11,495 bases of DNA, from assembly GCA_025465385.1 (NCBI GenBank), contig JAODNG010000314.1:1-11495 (forward strand). The letters run 5' to 3'. Below are positions 1 through 7,743 of the stretch, piece by piece (positions within the stretch are counted from its first letter, which is position 1; each line of letters begins with the position of its first letter). This DNA comes from Pseudonocardiales bacterium (GTDB taxonomy: Bacteria; Actinomycetota; Actinomycetes; Mycobacteriales; Pseudonocardiaceae). The position numbers and the translations under genes are program-made. Below the pieces are notes generated by a model. The model saw only the letters and a program-made list of their open reading frames with translations. It made no database searches and had not been told where the DNA came from.

Positions 1-123
1 GTTCACTGCGATCGCCCCGAGTCGGTCTCCGCGCTGGTGGAGGTCGCCGGAGCGATCGGTGAGATGTCGCCAGCCGCCGACCCGTGGCCGGCGGCGGGCC
101 GGGCGCGAACGCTGTACCGGCAC
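1..123 (-). CDS. Start of a probable second Mce-associated protein (partial, runs off the window)
   Basis: The reading frame begins with GTG at 123-121 and stays open to the window edge for 41 codons. An excellent Shine-Dalgarno sequence, AGGAGGG (129-135), lies 5 bases upstream and overlaps the TAG stop of the preceding gene, leaving a gap of only 10 bases. The visible peptide is strongly basic, opening MPVQRSRPARRRPRVGGW and ending in a stretch (LGAIAVN) that may be the beginning of a membrane helix. An Arg-rich cytoplasmic head followed by one membrane segment is typical of Mce-associated (Mas) proteins, which usually occur as two or more genes after mceF. No family domain is visible yet, so the product is inferred from context. 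Another minus-strand frame is also open here but has no comparable ribosome binding site. Confidence 0.55.
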   Translation of the reverse strand, partial: MPVQRSRPARRRPRVGGWRHLTDRSGDLHQRGDRLGAIAVN

Positions 124-128
124 AATCG

Positions 129-135
129 CCCTCCT
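129..135 (-). promoter_or_regulatory. Shine-Dalgarno of the partial gene at 1-123
   Basis: On the minus strand this reads AGGAGGG, with 5 bases to the GTG at 123-121. It overlaps the TAG stop (136-134) of the upstream gene. It is the strongest ribosome binding site in the downstream half of the operon and is the main support for the GTG start. Confidence 0.6.
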
Positions 136-802
136 ATCTCGGTGGCCCAGGTTCTGGCGGCCCAGGTTCTGGCGGCCCAGGTTCTGGCGGCCCAGGTTCT
201 GATGACGCTGCCTTGACCGAGGGGCACGCTCCAGGAACCGGGTTCGCCGCGCCGACCGGCGCCAGCTTGTCGACCTTCCAGACGGAGCCGGCTCGCTGCA
301 TCTGAAGCTGGAAGCGCCGGCGTACGCAGCTTGCCTGCCCGCCGTCGTGGACAGCCGTCACGTCCACCCCGACGAGCACCCGCGCGGTACCGGCGCGCTC
401 GTCGAGCTCGGCGACTGCGCCGTCGAGGGTCCCTGCGGTGGTCGCAGTTTTCGAGTCGGCGATGACCTGCGCGTAGGTAGACCGGTTGGCCCGCACCTCA
501 TCGAGCAGCGAACCGGTCGCTGACTGCTCCCACAGCGTCAACCCGTCCTGAACGCGCCGGTAGTCCAGCGTATTGAGGTTGATCGCCGCCTGCTGGGCAT
601 CCTGCAGGACGGTGTCCCGGGCGACGCCCGACGCGAGGGATCCGTCGTGAGCCGCCCGGTGCCATGACACCCCGAACCAGCCGGCAGTGCCCACGGCAAG
701 GGTCGCGAGCACTGCGATCCCGACGGTGACCCGGCGTTGCGAATCGCCCAGAACAGAACGGGCGGCAGCGGCGCTGGTCATGATTGGCCAAGATAGAGAC
801 AT
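134..802 (-). CDS. Mce-associated membrane protein with C-terminal (EPGPP)4 tail
   Basis: This is a predicted 222-residue single-pass protein of the Mce-associated (Mas) type, which accompanies and is thought to stabilise Mce transporters. A short cytoplasmic head is followed by one membrane helix (about residues 25-45). The extracytoplasmic part has the pattern usual for the family: a helical stretch with NTLDYRRVQDGL, then ATGSLLDEV, then a beta-rich part (ARVLVGVDVT) ending in a W-K-V-D strand. It closes with four exact EPGPP pentapeptides (residues 202-221) and a final Arg. The start was set at ATG 802 because GGTGAG lies about 12 bases upstream, within the end of mceF; ATG 781 is an alternative without a visible ribosome binding site. 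The gap to mceF is 13 bases, so it belongs to the same operon. The family assignment is good; the exact role is unknown. Confidence 0.8.
   Translation of the reverse strand: MSLSWPIMTSAAAARSVLGDSQRRVTVGIAVLATLAVGTAGWFGVSWHRAAHDGSLASGVARDTVLQDAQQAAINLNTLDYRRVQDGLTLWEQSATGSLLDEVRANRSTYAQVIADSKTATTAGTLDGAVAELDERAGTARVLVGVDVTAVHDGGQASCVRRRFQLQMQRAGSVWKVDKLAPVGAANPVPGACPSVKAASSEPGPPEPGPPEPGPPEPGPPR
144..200. repeat. 15-bp in-frame tandem repeat encoding EPGPP
   Basis: The unit GGCCCAGGTTCTGGC (plus strand) recurs with a period of 15 bases at 144, 159, 174 and 189. The last copy keeps 12 of 15 bases, and the base pair before the array differs by one change. Because the unit is five codons long, gain or loss of copies would lengthen or shorten the protein tail without a frameshift. 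The copies are identical at the nucleotide level, which suggests recent expansion or ongoing homogenisation. Confidence 0.95.
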
Positions 803-815
803 CACGCTGGGTGAC

Positions 816-2018
816 TCACCGCGACCCTCCGCTGCCGCCCTCCAAGATCGACGCGAGGCTGCTGACCTGCGCGCCGGTGGATCCCCCTGGCAACACTGCA
901 GCCGGGGTGCCGGCGCGCGGCACGTTCTGCGCGCCCCGGACGTCCGTCGAACTGCCTGGCGGTTCCGCGCAGAAAGCATCGCGGTTGGCCGGAATCGGCG
1001 TGGTGTCCGTCCCGGATCGTCTGATGGTGCCCTGGTAGCCGCGCACGCAGGCGTACGGGTCGAACAAGTTAAGTGCCAGCCCGAGGTGGACGAAGCCGTC
1101 GTCGGGCACCACGGAGGAGTCGGTTCCGCCGGTGACCACAGGGTAGACCGACAGCAGGTGACGCAGCGCGGCCTGGCGGGGCAGCGTGACCCGGGAGACC
1201 GTCAGCAGGTCAGCCAGCAGTTGACCGATCTGGGTGCCGCTTTCCCGGAGCAACCCGCTGGTCTGGTCGGCGAACTGGGGCGCGGTGGCGATCAGCCTGC
1301 GCAGGTCAGGATCGGAGGAGCGCAGTTGGGCTGCGAGCAGCGCGAGGTCCCGGCTGAACGAGATGATCGCGCTGGACTGCTCGTTCTGCGTCTGCAGCAC
1401 CACCCGCCCGTCTCTGATCAGCGTCACCGTCTGCGGCAAGGCGGCGATGGCGTCGCGAGTGAACGCATCGGTGCTGTCCAGCAGGACCTGAAGATCGGTT
1501 CCGGTGCCGGTGAAGGCAGTGCCCAGTTCGTGCACCACGGTGCTTAGGGAATTCAGTGGCACTGACCGCAGGAAGGTGTCCAGGTGGGCGATGAGGTCAC
1601 CGACCGGAACCGGCGTGCTGGTCCGGGCTGCCGGGATCACCGACCCAGCGCGCAGCGTCGGGCCGTTCCCGCGTGCTGGCCGCAGGTCGACGAACTGCTC
1701 GCCGATCACAGACAGGTTGCTCACCACGGCGTCCAGGTCGGCCGGGATGGGCGGGGCGTCCGGCTCGATCTCCAGTTGGGCATCGATGCCCTGGCTGGTC
1801 AGCCGCAACGGCCCGACCCGTCCGACGCTGACGCCGCGGTAGGTGACGTCCGCGCCGGTGAAGATCCCGCCGGAATCGTTGAGCTGCAGGGTGACCGGAT
1901 AGGGACCGGCCCCGAACAGCGCGCCCGCGCCGAGGTAACGGACGCTGACATAACCCACCCCGAGCACGGTGACGATCACGAACGCCAGCAGCTGCAACCG
2001 CACTCTCGTGGTGATCAT
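816..2018 (-). CDS. mceF: MCE-family protein MceF
   Basis: This 400-residue protein is the sixth MCE subunit of the transporter. It has an N-terminal membrane anchor (about residues 7-27) and one MCE/MlaD domain (about 39-113) with the hallmarks VTYRGVSVGRV and SVIGEQFVDL. A long helical region (about 130-300) follows, of the kind that assembles into the extracytoplasmic lipid tunnel. The C-terminal part contains a DPYACVRGYQGT stretch and a second Cys in DAFCAEPP, both usual for MceF, and ends in a low-complexity Gly/Ser-rich tail. Its ATG overlaps the stop of mceE as ATGA, so translation is coupled. The position as last of six MCE genes and the lack of a lipobox support MceF rather than MceE. 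Confidence 0.92.
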   Translation of the reverse strand: MITTRVRLQLLAFVIVTVLGVGYVSVRYLGAGALFGAGPYPVTLQLNDSGGIFTGADVTYRGVSVGRVGPLRLTSQGIDAQLEIEPDAPPIPADLDAVVSNLSVIGEQFVDLRPARGNGPTLRAGSVIPAARTSTPVPVGDLIAHLDTFLRSVPLNSLSTVVHELGTAFTGTGTDLQVLLDSTDAFTRDAIAALPQTVTLIRDGRVVLQTQNEQSSAIISFSRDLALLAAQLRSSDPDLRRLIATAPQFADQTSGLLRESGTQIGQLLADLLTVSRVTLPRQAALRHLLSVYPVVTGGTDSSVVPDDGFVHLGLALNLFDPYACVRGYQGTIRRSGTDTTPIPANRDAFCAEPPGSSTDVRGAQNVPRAGTPAAVLPGGSTGAQVSSLASILEGGSGGSR

Positions 2019-3238
2019 GCCGGTGCTCCCGGCAGCACAGGTCGCAGCAGCGGAGCAAGCAGCGCGCTCATGCCACCCGGGTCCGCAGCTGAATCTCCAA
2101 CTGGGCCACCCGAGGCGGACGGCGGTGGGGGCACCACTCCTGACAGGCCCTCGAGTAGCGGTCCGAGCGGCGGCCGGCCAGGGGCGAGCAGCTGCCCGAG
2201 CGGCGGGGGCACCCCCATCAGCGGCTGCCCGGAGGATGACAGGTTGTCCAGCACCGTGCCGAGGTTCAGATCGGCCCTGACGTACAGGTTGGAGTAGTCG
2301 CCTTGGAAGGCCTCGCGGGCGGCGCCATCGGTGAACGGGTAAGTAGCGATCAGTTCCAGCGCGTTGGGCAGGTCGGCGCCCGCGGCGGCCAGCTGCGCCA
2401 ATGTGGGACGCAACAGACGGAGGTCGGCGACCAGGTCGTCGTGGCTACGGTTGATCGTGTCGGTCGCGACCACCGACAGCCGGTCCAGGGCCTGCAGCGT
2501 GCCGGTGAGCTGGGTGCGCTGATCGGCCAACACCTGCAGTCCCGGGGGTAGCCCGTCGAGTGCGGTGGCGATCTGCCCGCGCTGCTGGGCCAAGGTGGCC
2601 GATAGCCGGTTGAGCGCATCCAACGCGCGATTGATCTCCGCTTTACGCGCGTCCAAGCCGGACACCAGCGTGTTCAGGTCGGCCAGCAGCGCCCGTAGTT
2701 GCGGCTCGTGCCCCGACAGCGCTGCGTTCAGCTCGGTGGCGATGGTCCGGATCTGGTCGACGCCACCCCCGTTGAGCAACAACGATAGCGCTCCGAGCAC
2801 CTCCTCGACGTCGGTGGCCCGGCTGGTGCGGGCCAGCGGGATGACCGCACCGTCGGCCAGCCGACCCCGTGATGGCTCGCCGGCGGGTGCGGCCAGCTCG
2901 ACGAACTTCTCGCCCAGCAGGCTGGTGGTGCGCACCCGGGCGACCGCGTTGGCGGGCAGCGCGACGCTGCGGTTCACCTCCATCGTGACGATCGCACGCC
3001 AGGTGTCCGGGGCGAGCCGGATCGTCCGGACCGCTCCGACCGACACGTCATTGACCTTCACCAGTGACTGCGGCACCAACTCCAGCACATCGGAGAACTC
3101 CGCAGTGACGTGGTAAGGAGCTGTTCCGGTGTCCGCGCCGCCGGGCAAGGGCACGTTCTGCAGCCCGCCTTGCAGTACGCCACATCCGGCCAGGGCCAGG
3201 ATCGACGCACTGAGCAGCATCGCGGTGCACCGGTTCAT
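2015..3238 (-). CDS. mceE: MCE-family lipoprotein MceE
   Basis: This 407-residue subunit is the lipidated member of the set, as is usual for MceE (LprK/LprN type). The signal peptide ends in a clear lipobox, LAGC, with the lipid-carrying Cys at residue 19. The MCE domain spans about 41-118 and includes VNDVSVGAV and SLLGEKFVEL. A long helical region with regularly spaced LNTL/LDALNRL-type heptads (about 150-300) follows, then a Pro/Gly-rich tail (GVPPPLGQLLAPGRPPLGP). It is expected to be anchored to the outer face of the cytoplasmic membrane through its lipid. The ATG overlaps the mceD stop as ATGA and the stop overlaps the mceF start the same way. Length and order fit the family well. Confidence 0.93.
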   Translation of the reverse strand: MNRCTAMLLSASILALAGCGVLQGGLQNVPLPGGADTGTAPYHVTAEFSDVLELVPQSLVKVNDVSVGAVRTIRLAPDTWRAIVTMEVNRSVALPANAVARVRTTSLLGEKFVELAAPAGEPSRGRLADGAVIPLARTSRATDVEEVLGALSLLLNGGGVDQIRTIATELNAALSGHEPQLRALLADLNTLVSGLDARKAEINRALDALNRLSATLAQQRGQIATALDGLPPGLQVLADQRTQLTGTLQALDRLSVVATDTINRSHDDLVADLRLLRPTLAQLAAAGADLPNALELIATYPFTDGAAREAFQGDYSNLYVRADLNLGTVLDNLSSSGQPLMGVPPPLGQLLAPGRPPLGPLLEGLSGVVPPPPSASGGPVGDSAADPGGMSALLAPLLRPVLPGAPA

Positions 3239-4416
3239 CGGCGGCCCCCGGGCACCCCGTCCATAGGAACACTGGGTAGCGCGAGCAGCGGCAGCGGCGG
3301 CGGTCGCCCGGCCTGTAACGCGGTGATTACCTGGGCCGCCGTGGGCAGCGGCACAGCCCCGGTGAGCTGGGGCTCCAGCGCTGCGCAGGTCCGCGCCAGG
3401 GTGGCCGGCACCAGCCGCGGAGTGCTGCGCCGCAGCAGTTCACAAACAAGCAGGATCGGTGGGGCCCGCAGCTCCTCGATGTTCAGGCGGGTGTCCAGGG
3501 TGCCGGACGAGGCGTTGTAGGCGTTGTTCAGGTTGCTCAGCGCGGTGGGCGCGAGGTCGAGAATCTGGCCCAACGCTTCCCGTTGCCGCACCAGAACAGC
3601 GGTCACCTCGGTGAGCCGGTCCACGTTCGACTTCAGCACCGCCCGGTTGTCCTGCACGAAGGCGGCGACCTCGCCCAGCGCGAGGGACAGCTCCCGTAGC
3701 GCCGCTCCGAGGTCACCGCGCTCAGCGGCCAGGAAGTTCGACACGTCGGCGAGTTGGGTGGTGAATTGCCGCACCTGCGCGTCGTTGGCGGCCAGGGTGG
3801 ACACGAAGGACTGCAGCTGGGTGACGGTGGCGAACAGCTGCTTTCGTGACCCAGCCAGCGTCTCGGACAGCGCTGTCACGTTGCCGATCGTGTCGTTGAT
3901 CGCCTGCCCGTTACCTTGCAGGTTGGCGGCGCCAACGTCGAGTACGTCCGAGAGTGCCCCGTTCCGGTTGGCGCCGGTAGGGCCGAGCGTGGCGGCGAGG
4001 TCGTTGGCAGCTCGGCTCAGGTCATCGATGCCGAGCGGGACCGCGGTGCGCTCCACCGGGATGACGCCGCCGTCGGGCATGGCGGGTCCCCCGGTGTAGG
4101 CGGGGGTCAGCTGGACGCTGCGGCCGGCGACCAGGCTGGGCTCCACGACCACGGCCGAAGCGCCAGCTGGCACGGTAACGGAGTCGTCGATCCGCATCAC
4201 AACCTTGACCTGGCGGCCTTGCGGCGCCACCGTGGTGATCTGGCCGACCGGCACGCCGAGGACCAAGACCGGGTTGTCCGGATACACCGCGACCGCGGAG
4301 CGCACGTATGCGGTGATGGTGCGCCCGGGGCGCGGCGCCAGCCACCACACCGCGGCGGCCACCAGTACCCCGAGCACGCAGCCAGTCGCGACCACCCGGC
4401 CCAGCCAGCGGGGCAT
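3235..4416 (-). CDS. mceD: MCE-family protein MceD
   Basis: This 393-residue subunit is the fourth MCE protein. An N-terminal membrane anchor (about residues 9-27) precedes the MCE domain (about 35-110), which contains VLVLGVPVGQI and PSLVAGRSVQL. A long coiled-coil-prone helical region follows (about 135-290). The C-terminal part has ILLVCELLRR and a Pro/Leu-rich tail. I chose ATG 4416 because GGGGGTG lies 6 bases upstream; GTG 4425, three codons earlier, is possible but leaves the purine-rich stretch too close. With ATG 4416 the gene starts 2 bases after the mceC stop (TGAGTATG), so termination-reinitiation is likely. The stop overlaps mceE. Confidence 0.9.
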   Translation of the reverse strand: MPRWLGRVVATGCVLGVLVAAAVWWLAPRPGRTITAYVRSAVAVYPDNPVLVLGVPVGQITTVAPQGRQVKVVMRIDDSVTVPAGASAVVVEPSLVAGRSVQLTPAYTGGPAMPDGGVIPVERTAVPLGIDDLSRAANDLAATLGPTGANRNGALSDVLDVGAANLQGNGQAINDTIGNVTALSETLAGSRKQLFATVTQLQSFVSTLAANDAQVRQFTTQLADVSNFLAAERGDLGAALRELSLALGEVAAFVQDNRAVLKSNVDRLTEVTAVLVRQREALGQILDLAPTALSNLNNAYNASSGTLDTRLNIEELRAPPILLVCELLRRSTPRLVPATLARTCAALEPQLTGAVPLPTAAQVITALQAGRPPPLPLLALPSVPMDGVPGGRR

Positions 4417-4418
4417 AC

Positions 4419-5408
4419 TCAGCACCCCCGCTCGTTAATGGTGAGCGGACCCAGCGCGGTCGGTGGCGGCAACAGCCCGCAGATGTAGTTGTCGAACCAC
4501 CGCCCGTTGCCCAGCGTGTTGGTGAACAGCCGGATGAAAACTGGCTCGAGCGCTAGCCCCCGGTCGAGGTTGAGCTGATTTCGTTGCAGCACCGCGGCGA
4601 CCCGGTCGAGCTGCTGCAGCGCCGGGCGCAGCTGCGCGCTGTTGTCCGCGACCAGGCCGCGCAGCTGCACCGACAGCGCCTGGACGTCGGTCAGCAGGGC
4701 GCTGATCGCCTCCCGGCGGCGCCGGACCTCGGCGAGTAGCAGGTTGCCATCGGCGAGCAGCCGCTCGAATTCGGCGTTGCGGCCGGCCAGCACCCCGGTC
4801 AGCGCCTCGGTGCCAGCCAGCAGGTGGTGGATCTGCTGGTCGCGTCCGGCGATGGTCTCCGAGAGCCGGGACAGCCCGTTCAGGGTGCCCCGGACATCGG
4901 CGGGGGTGGCGCGGAAGGTGTCAGCCAGCGTCTGCAGGCTCTGCGCCAGTTGGGCGGTGTCGGTCTGCTGGAGCGTGCCGGACAGCCCACTTAGCGCCTC
5001 GACGACGTCGTAGGGCGACGCGGTGCGAGCCAGCGGGATGGGTGTGCGGGGGTCCAGGGCGCGCTGCCCCCGCGGGTCGAGGCTCACTGACCTCGCGCCC
5101 AGCAGGCTCTTGATCTCGATGGCGGCGTTGGTCTGGTCACCGAGCCAGGCGTTGCGGACGCGCAAGGAAGCTCGCACCCGGTCGCCGGCCAGCTTCACGG
5201 CGGTCACCCGGCCGACCTCGACCCCGGCGATGTAGACCGGGTCGCCCGCCTGTAGCCCGGCCGCGTCGCCGAACTGCGCGGTGTAGATGGTGCCGCCACC
5301 GATAATGGGCAGGCGATCCGCGTTGTACGCGGCGGTGGCTACCAGCGCGAAGATGACCAGGCCGGCGATCCCGATCGCGATCGGGTGGCGCGGGCGCGAC
5401 AACGTCAC
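4419..5408 (-). CDS. mceC: MCE-family protein MceC
   Basis: This 329-residue subunit is the third MCE protein. A short basic head (TLSRPRHP) is followed by a membrane anchor (about 9-27) and the MCE domain (about 39-115) with VYIAGVEVGRV and SLLGARSVSL. A helical region (about 125-285) follows. It ends with WFDNYICGLL (W304 to C310), a motif also found in MceB of this operon, and a short tail finishing ERGC. The start is GTG 5408, overlapping the mceB stop as GTGA. The frame is open further upstream, but that part is antisense to nothing and only shadows the end of mceB. No strong ribosome binding site is visible, so translation probably depends on coupling to mceB. Confidence 0.9.
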   Translation of the reverse strand: MTLSRPRHPIAIGIAGLVIFALVATAAYNADRLPIIGGGTIYTAQFGDAAGLQAGDPVYIAGVEVGRVTAVKLAGDRVRASLRVRNAWLGDQTNAAIEIKSLLGARSVSLDPRGQRALDPRTPIPLARTASPYDVVEALSGLSGTLQQTDTAQLAQSLQTLADTFRATPADVRGTLNGLSRLSETIAGRDQQIHHLLAGTEALTGVLAGRNAEFERLLADGNLLLAEVRRRREAISALLTDVQALSVQLRGLVADNSAQLRPALQQLDRVAAVLQRNQLNLDRGLALEPVFIRLFTNTLGNGRWFDNYICGLLPPPTALGPLTINERGC

Positions 5409-6436
5409 TGCGAGCACCGCGCGGCGGGCGGTGGCGTGGTCAGCGGCACGACCAACGGCGCGTTGGCGATCGGGACGGTGACAGTCCCTTCGACGCCGCA
5501 GAGATAGAAGTTGAACCAAGACCCGTAACTGCCGGCCCGGCTGAGTTTGGTGAGTTTCTCCGGCAGGAACCGCAACACCCCGTCGATCACCTGGCCGCTG
5601 TCCGCGAGGTTGGTCGACAGCGCACCCAACCCGGCGATGTCGTCGCGCAATGGCGGCCGGGCGTCGCTGAGCAGGCCGGCGGTGGTGCCTGCCAGCTGGT
5701 CGATCGAGACGATCGCCTGCCCGATCGGTTCCCGGTCGGCGGCCAGTCCAGAGACCAGCCGCTGGAGTTGCAGGATCAACGCCGACAGCTGCTCGTCGCG
5801 GCCATTGACCGTGTCCAGGACGGCGTTGAGGTTCGCGATCAGCTCACCGACTACCCGGTCCCGGTCGGCGATGTCCCTGGTCAGCGAGGCTGTGCTGGCC
5901 AGCAGGCTTTGCACGGTGCCGCCTTCACCCTGCAGCACCTGCACGATCTCCCAGGACAACCGGTTGAGCTGCGCCGGGTCCAGCCCTACCAACAGCGGCT
6001 TGAAACCGTTGAACAGCACGGTGAGGTTCAGCGGTGGCGTGGTGTGGTCGATCGGGATCAGCCCGCCGGCAGGCAGGGTCTGACCGACCGGCCCGGGAGC
6101 CCGCGCCAAGGCGAGGTAACGCTGCCCGAGCAGGTTGCGGTACAGCACCGAGGCGGTCACCGACGCTGGCACGTGCTGCCTCGCGTCCACGCTGAAGCCC
6201 ACCTGTGCGACCCGTCGATCGACCAGCTTAATGGAATCCACCGAGCCCACCCGGACCCCGGCGATGCGCACGTCGTCACCCACCAGCAGGCCACTGACAT
6301 CGGTGAACCGGGCCAGGTAGCTGGTGGTGGCGGTCAGCGTGACGTTGGCGATGGTGAGCGCGACCAGGCCGGTGGCCAGCGCGATGACGGCGGTGAACAC
6401 GATCAGCTTGGTCAGTGGCGCGAACACCCCCCTCAC
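5405..6436 (-). CDS. mceB: MCE-family protein MceB
   Basis: This 343-residue subunit is the second MCE protein. It has an N-terminal membrane anchor (about residues 9-30), an MCE domain (about 38-112) with VRIAGVRVGSV and YRNLLGQRYLAL, and a helical tunnel-forming region (about 130-300) rich in Leu heptads. Near the C-terminus is SWFNFYLCGVEG (W307 to C313), the conserved end motif of the MceB/MceC type, followed by a Pro-rich tail ending CSQ. The start is GTG 6436, which overlaps the mceA stop as GTGA, and the stop overlaps the mceC start in the same way. Length, order and motif all support MceB. Confidence 0.92.
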   Translation of the reverse strand: MRGVFAPLTKLIVFTAVIALATGLVALTIANVTLTATTSYLARFTDVSGLLVGDDVRIAGVRVGSVDSIKLVDRRVAQVGFSVDARQHVPASVTASVLYRNLLGQRYLALARAPGPVGQTLPAGGLIPIDHTTPPLNLTVLFNGFKPLLVGLDPAQLNRLSWEIVQVLQGEGGTVQSLLASTASLTRDIADRDRVVGELIANLNAVLDTVNGRDEQLSALILQLQRLVSGLAADREPIGQAIVSIDQLAGTTAGLLSDARPPLRDDIAGLGALSTNLADSGQVIDGVLRFLPEKLTKLSRAGSYGSWFNFYLCGVEGTVTVPIANAPLVVPLTTPPPAARCSQ

Positions 6437-7743
6437 CGCAGCGTCACCTCCGTACCGCGCAGCAACGGGCCCAGCAGGAAGCTTGTCCAGCTGGGCGTCT
6501 CGGCACCCTGCGCGCCGTCGGCCGAGGTCAGCAGCGCCGAGAGGAACTGCTGCTCGGCCGAGGAATTCGGCAGTCCCATCGCTACCTGCGGTGGGGTACT
6601 GACCGGTCCCACGCCCGGCGAAGGATCCCCGCGGCCGATCGGGGGCGACGTCGAGCCGTCGTGTACCGGGCCGCCCGGGTACTCCGGGAACTTCGTGCCG
6701 TCGAGCACGGGGTAGCAGCGCGGGCCGCGGTCCTCTTCGTATCGAGGCTCGTCCACCCCCGGCAGGTACTTGCCGCGGTTGTTGGTGACCTCCAGGTAGA
6801 TGTGCAACCCAGGCTGGTGAGTGCCCACTCCGAAGGCCCGGTCCAGCTGCGGCACCAGCCCAGCGATCTGATGCAGCAGGCAGGGGTACTCCGGGGCGTA
6901 CCTGGCGAGCGACTCCAAGGTGGGCCTGCTGTCGGCGGCCAGCGCGATGAGATTATCCCGATTGTCCTGCAGGAAACCCCGAAGATTCTCCGATACGCCG
7001 GTGACCGAGGTCCACAACTGCGCTAGGTTCTGCTGCTGATCGGCGACGGTCTGGGTGGTGCTGGACAGATCCCCCAGTGCAGCGAGCAGGTCGGGCGCGG
7101 CTCGGGTGTAGGTATCGGCCAGATCAGCGGTGCGGGTGATGTCCTCCTGCAGTTGCGGCAGCGCCGGGTTCAGTCCGCTGACCAGTTGCTGCGCCCGGAC
7201 CAGGGTGTCGCCGAGTTGGTGACCGCGACCGCGCAATGCGCCGGAGATCGCGCCCAGCGTGCTGGCCAGATCCTGCGGCGCGACATCCTGGAGCAGCGGC
7301 AGCAAGCTGTCCAAGGCCGCATCCAGCTCGCGAGCCGGCTGGCTGCGGTCCTGCGCGATGACATCGCCCGCCGACAGCGGCCGCCCGGACGGGTGCGGGG
7401 GAAGGATCAGTGCGACGTACTTCTCCCCGAATAGCGTCTTGGGCAGCAGCCGCGCGCTGACGTTGTCCGGGATCAGGTGCACCATCTCGGGTTTGAGTCG
7501 CAGCGCCACGGTGGCGGCGGCGCCCGACGAACTGAGGTCGGTGACCTCGCCAACGATCAGCCCGCGGACCTTGACGTCTGAGTGCTTGTCCAGCTGGAGA
7601 CCGGTGTGGTCGACGCGAAGTGTCACCGGTACCCCATCGGAGAAGGCACCCGAATACTTCGCGATCGATAGCCCGATCAAGGAGATGACCACGGCCAGGA
7701 AGGCCACGCCTTGGACCCTGCGCCGGATCACCGCACTGGTCAT
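6433..7743 (-). CDS. mceA: MCE-family protein MceA
   Basis: This 436-residue subunit is the first and longest MCE protein. The ATG at 7743 overlaps the yrbEB stop as ATGA. A basic head (VIRRRVQG) leads into a membrane anchor (about 11-29), then the MCE domain (about 37-115) with VKVRGLIVGEV and LLPKTLFGEKYVAL. The helical region (about 135-300) is followed by a segment typical of MceA, with YPCLLHQIAG, GLHIYLEVTNNRGKY and a Cys near RCYPV. The tail is Pro/Gly-rich and finishes with a helical stretch (SAEQQFLSALL) before TEVTLR. It is expected to be anchored in the cytoplasmic membrane, with its MCE ring next to the YrbE permeases. The frame continues open upstream of 7743 inside yrbEB, but that part is not used. 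Confidence 0.94.
   Translation of the reverse strand: MTSAVIRRRVQGVAFLAVVISLIGLSIAKYSGAFSDGVPVTLRVDHTGLQLDKHSDVKVRGLIVGEVTDLSSSGAAATVALRLKPEMVHLIPDNVSARLLPKTLFGEKYVALILPPHPSGRPLSAGDVIAQDRSQPARELDAALDSLLPLLQDVAPQDLASTLGAISGALRGRGHQLGDTLVRAQQLVSGLNPALPQLQEDITRTADLADTYTRAAPDLLAALGDLSSTTQTVADQQQNLAQLWTSVTGVSENLRGFLQDNRDNLIALAADSRPTLESLARYAPEYPCLLHQIAGLVPQLDRAFGVGTHQPGLHIYLEVTNNRGKYLPGVDEPRYEEDRGPRCYPVLDGTKFPEYPGGPVHDGSTSPPIGRGDPSPGVGPVSTPPQVAMGLPNSSAEQQFLSALLTSADGAQGAETPSWTSFLLGPLLRGTEVTLR

Noticed and set aside
144..200. Tandem repeat as a CRISPR array
   Set aside because: The units are 15 bases with no spacers and encode a protein tail in frame.
84..305. Plus-strand frame with GGPGS repeats
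   Set aside because: This is only the opposite-strand reading of the EPGPP repeat; it lacks a ribosome binding site, and the minus-strand frame has a clear family fold.
687..1547. Long plus-strand open frame opposite mceF
   Set aside because: It is the high-GC antisense shadow of mceF and the next gene, with Gln/Arg-rich, patternless sequence and no upstream signals. The same applies to the other long plus-strand frames up to 10329.
6625..6633. RGD tripeptide in the MceA tail (GRGDPSPG)
   Set aside because: It lies in a Pro/Gly-rich tail where such a triplet arises easily, and nothing else suggests binding to host integrins.
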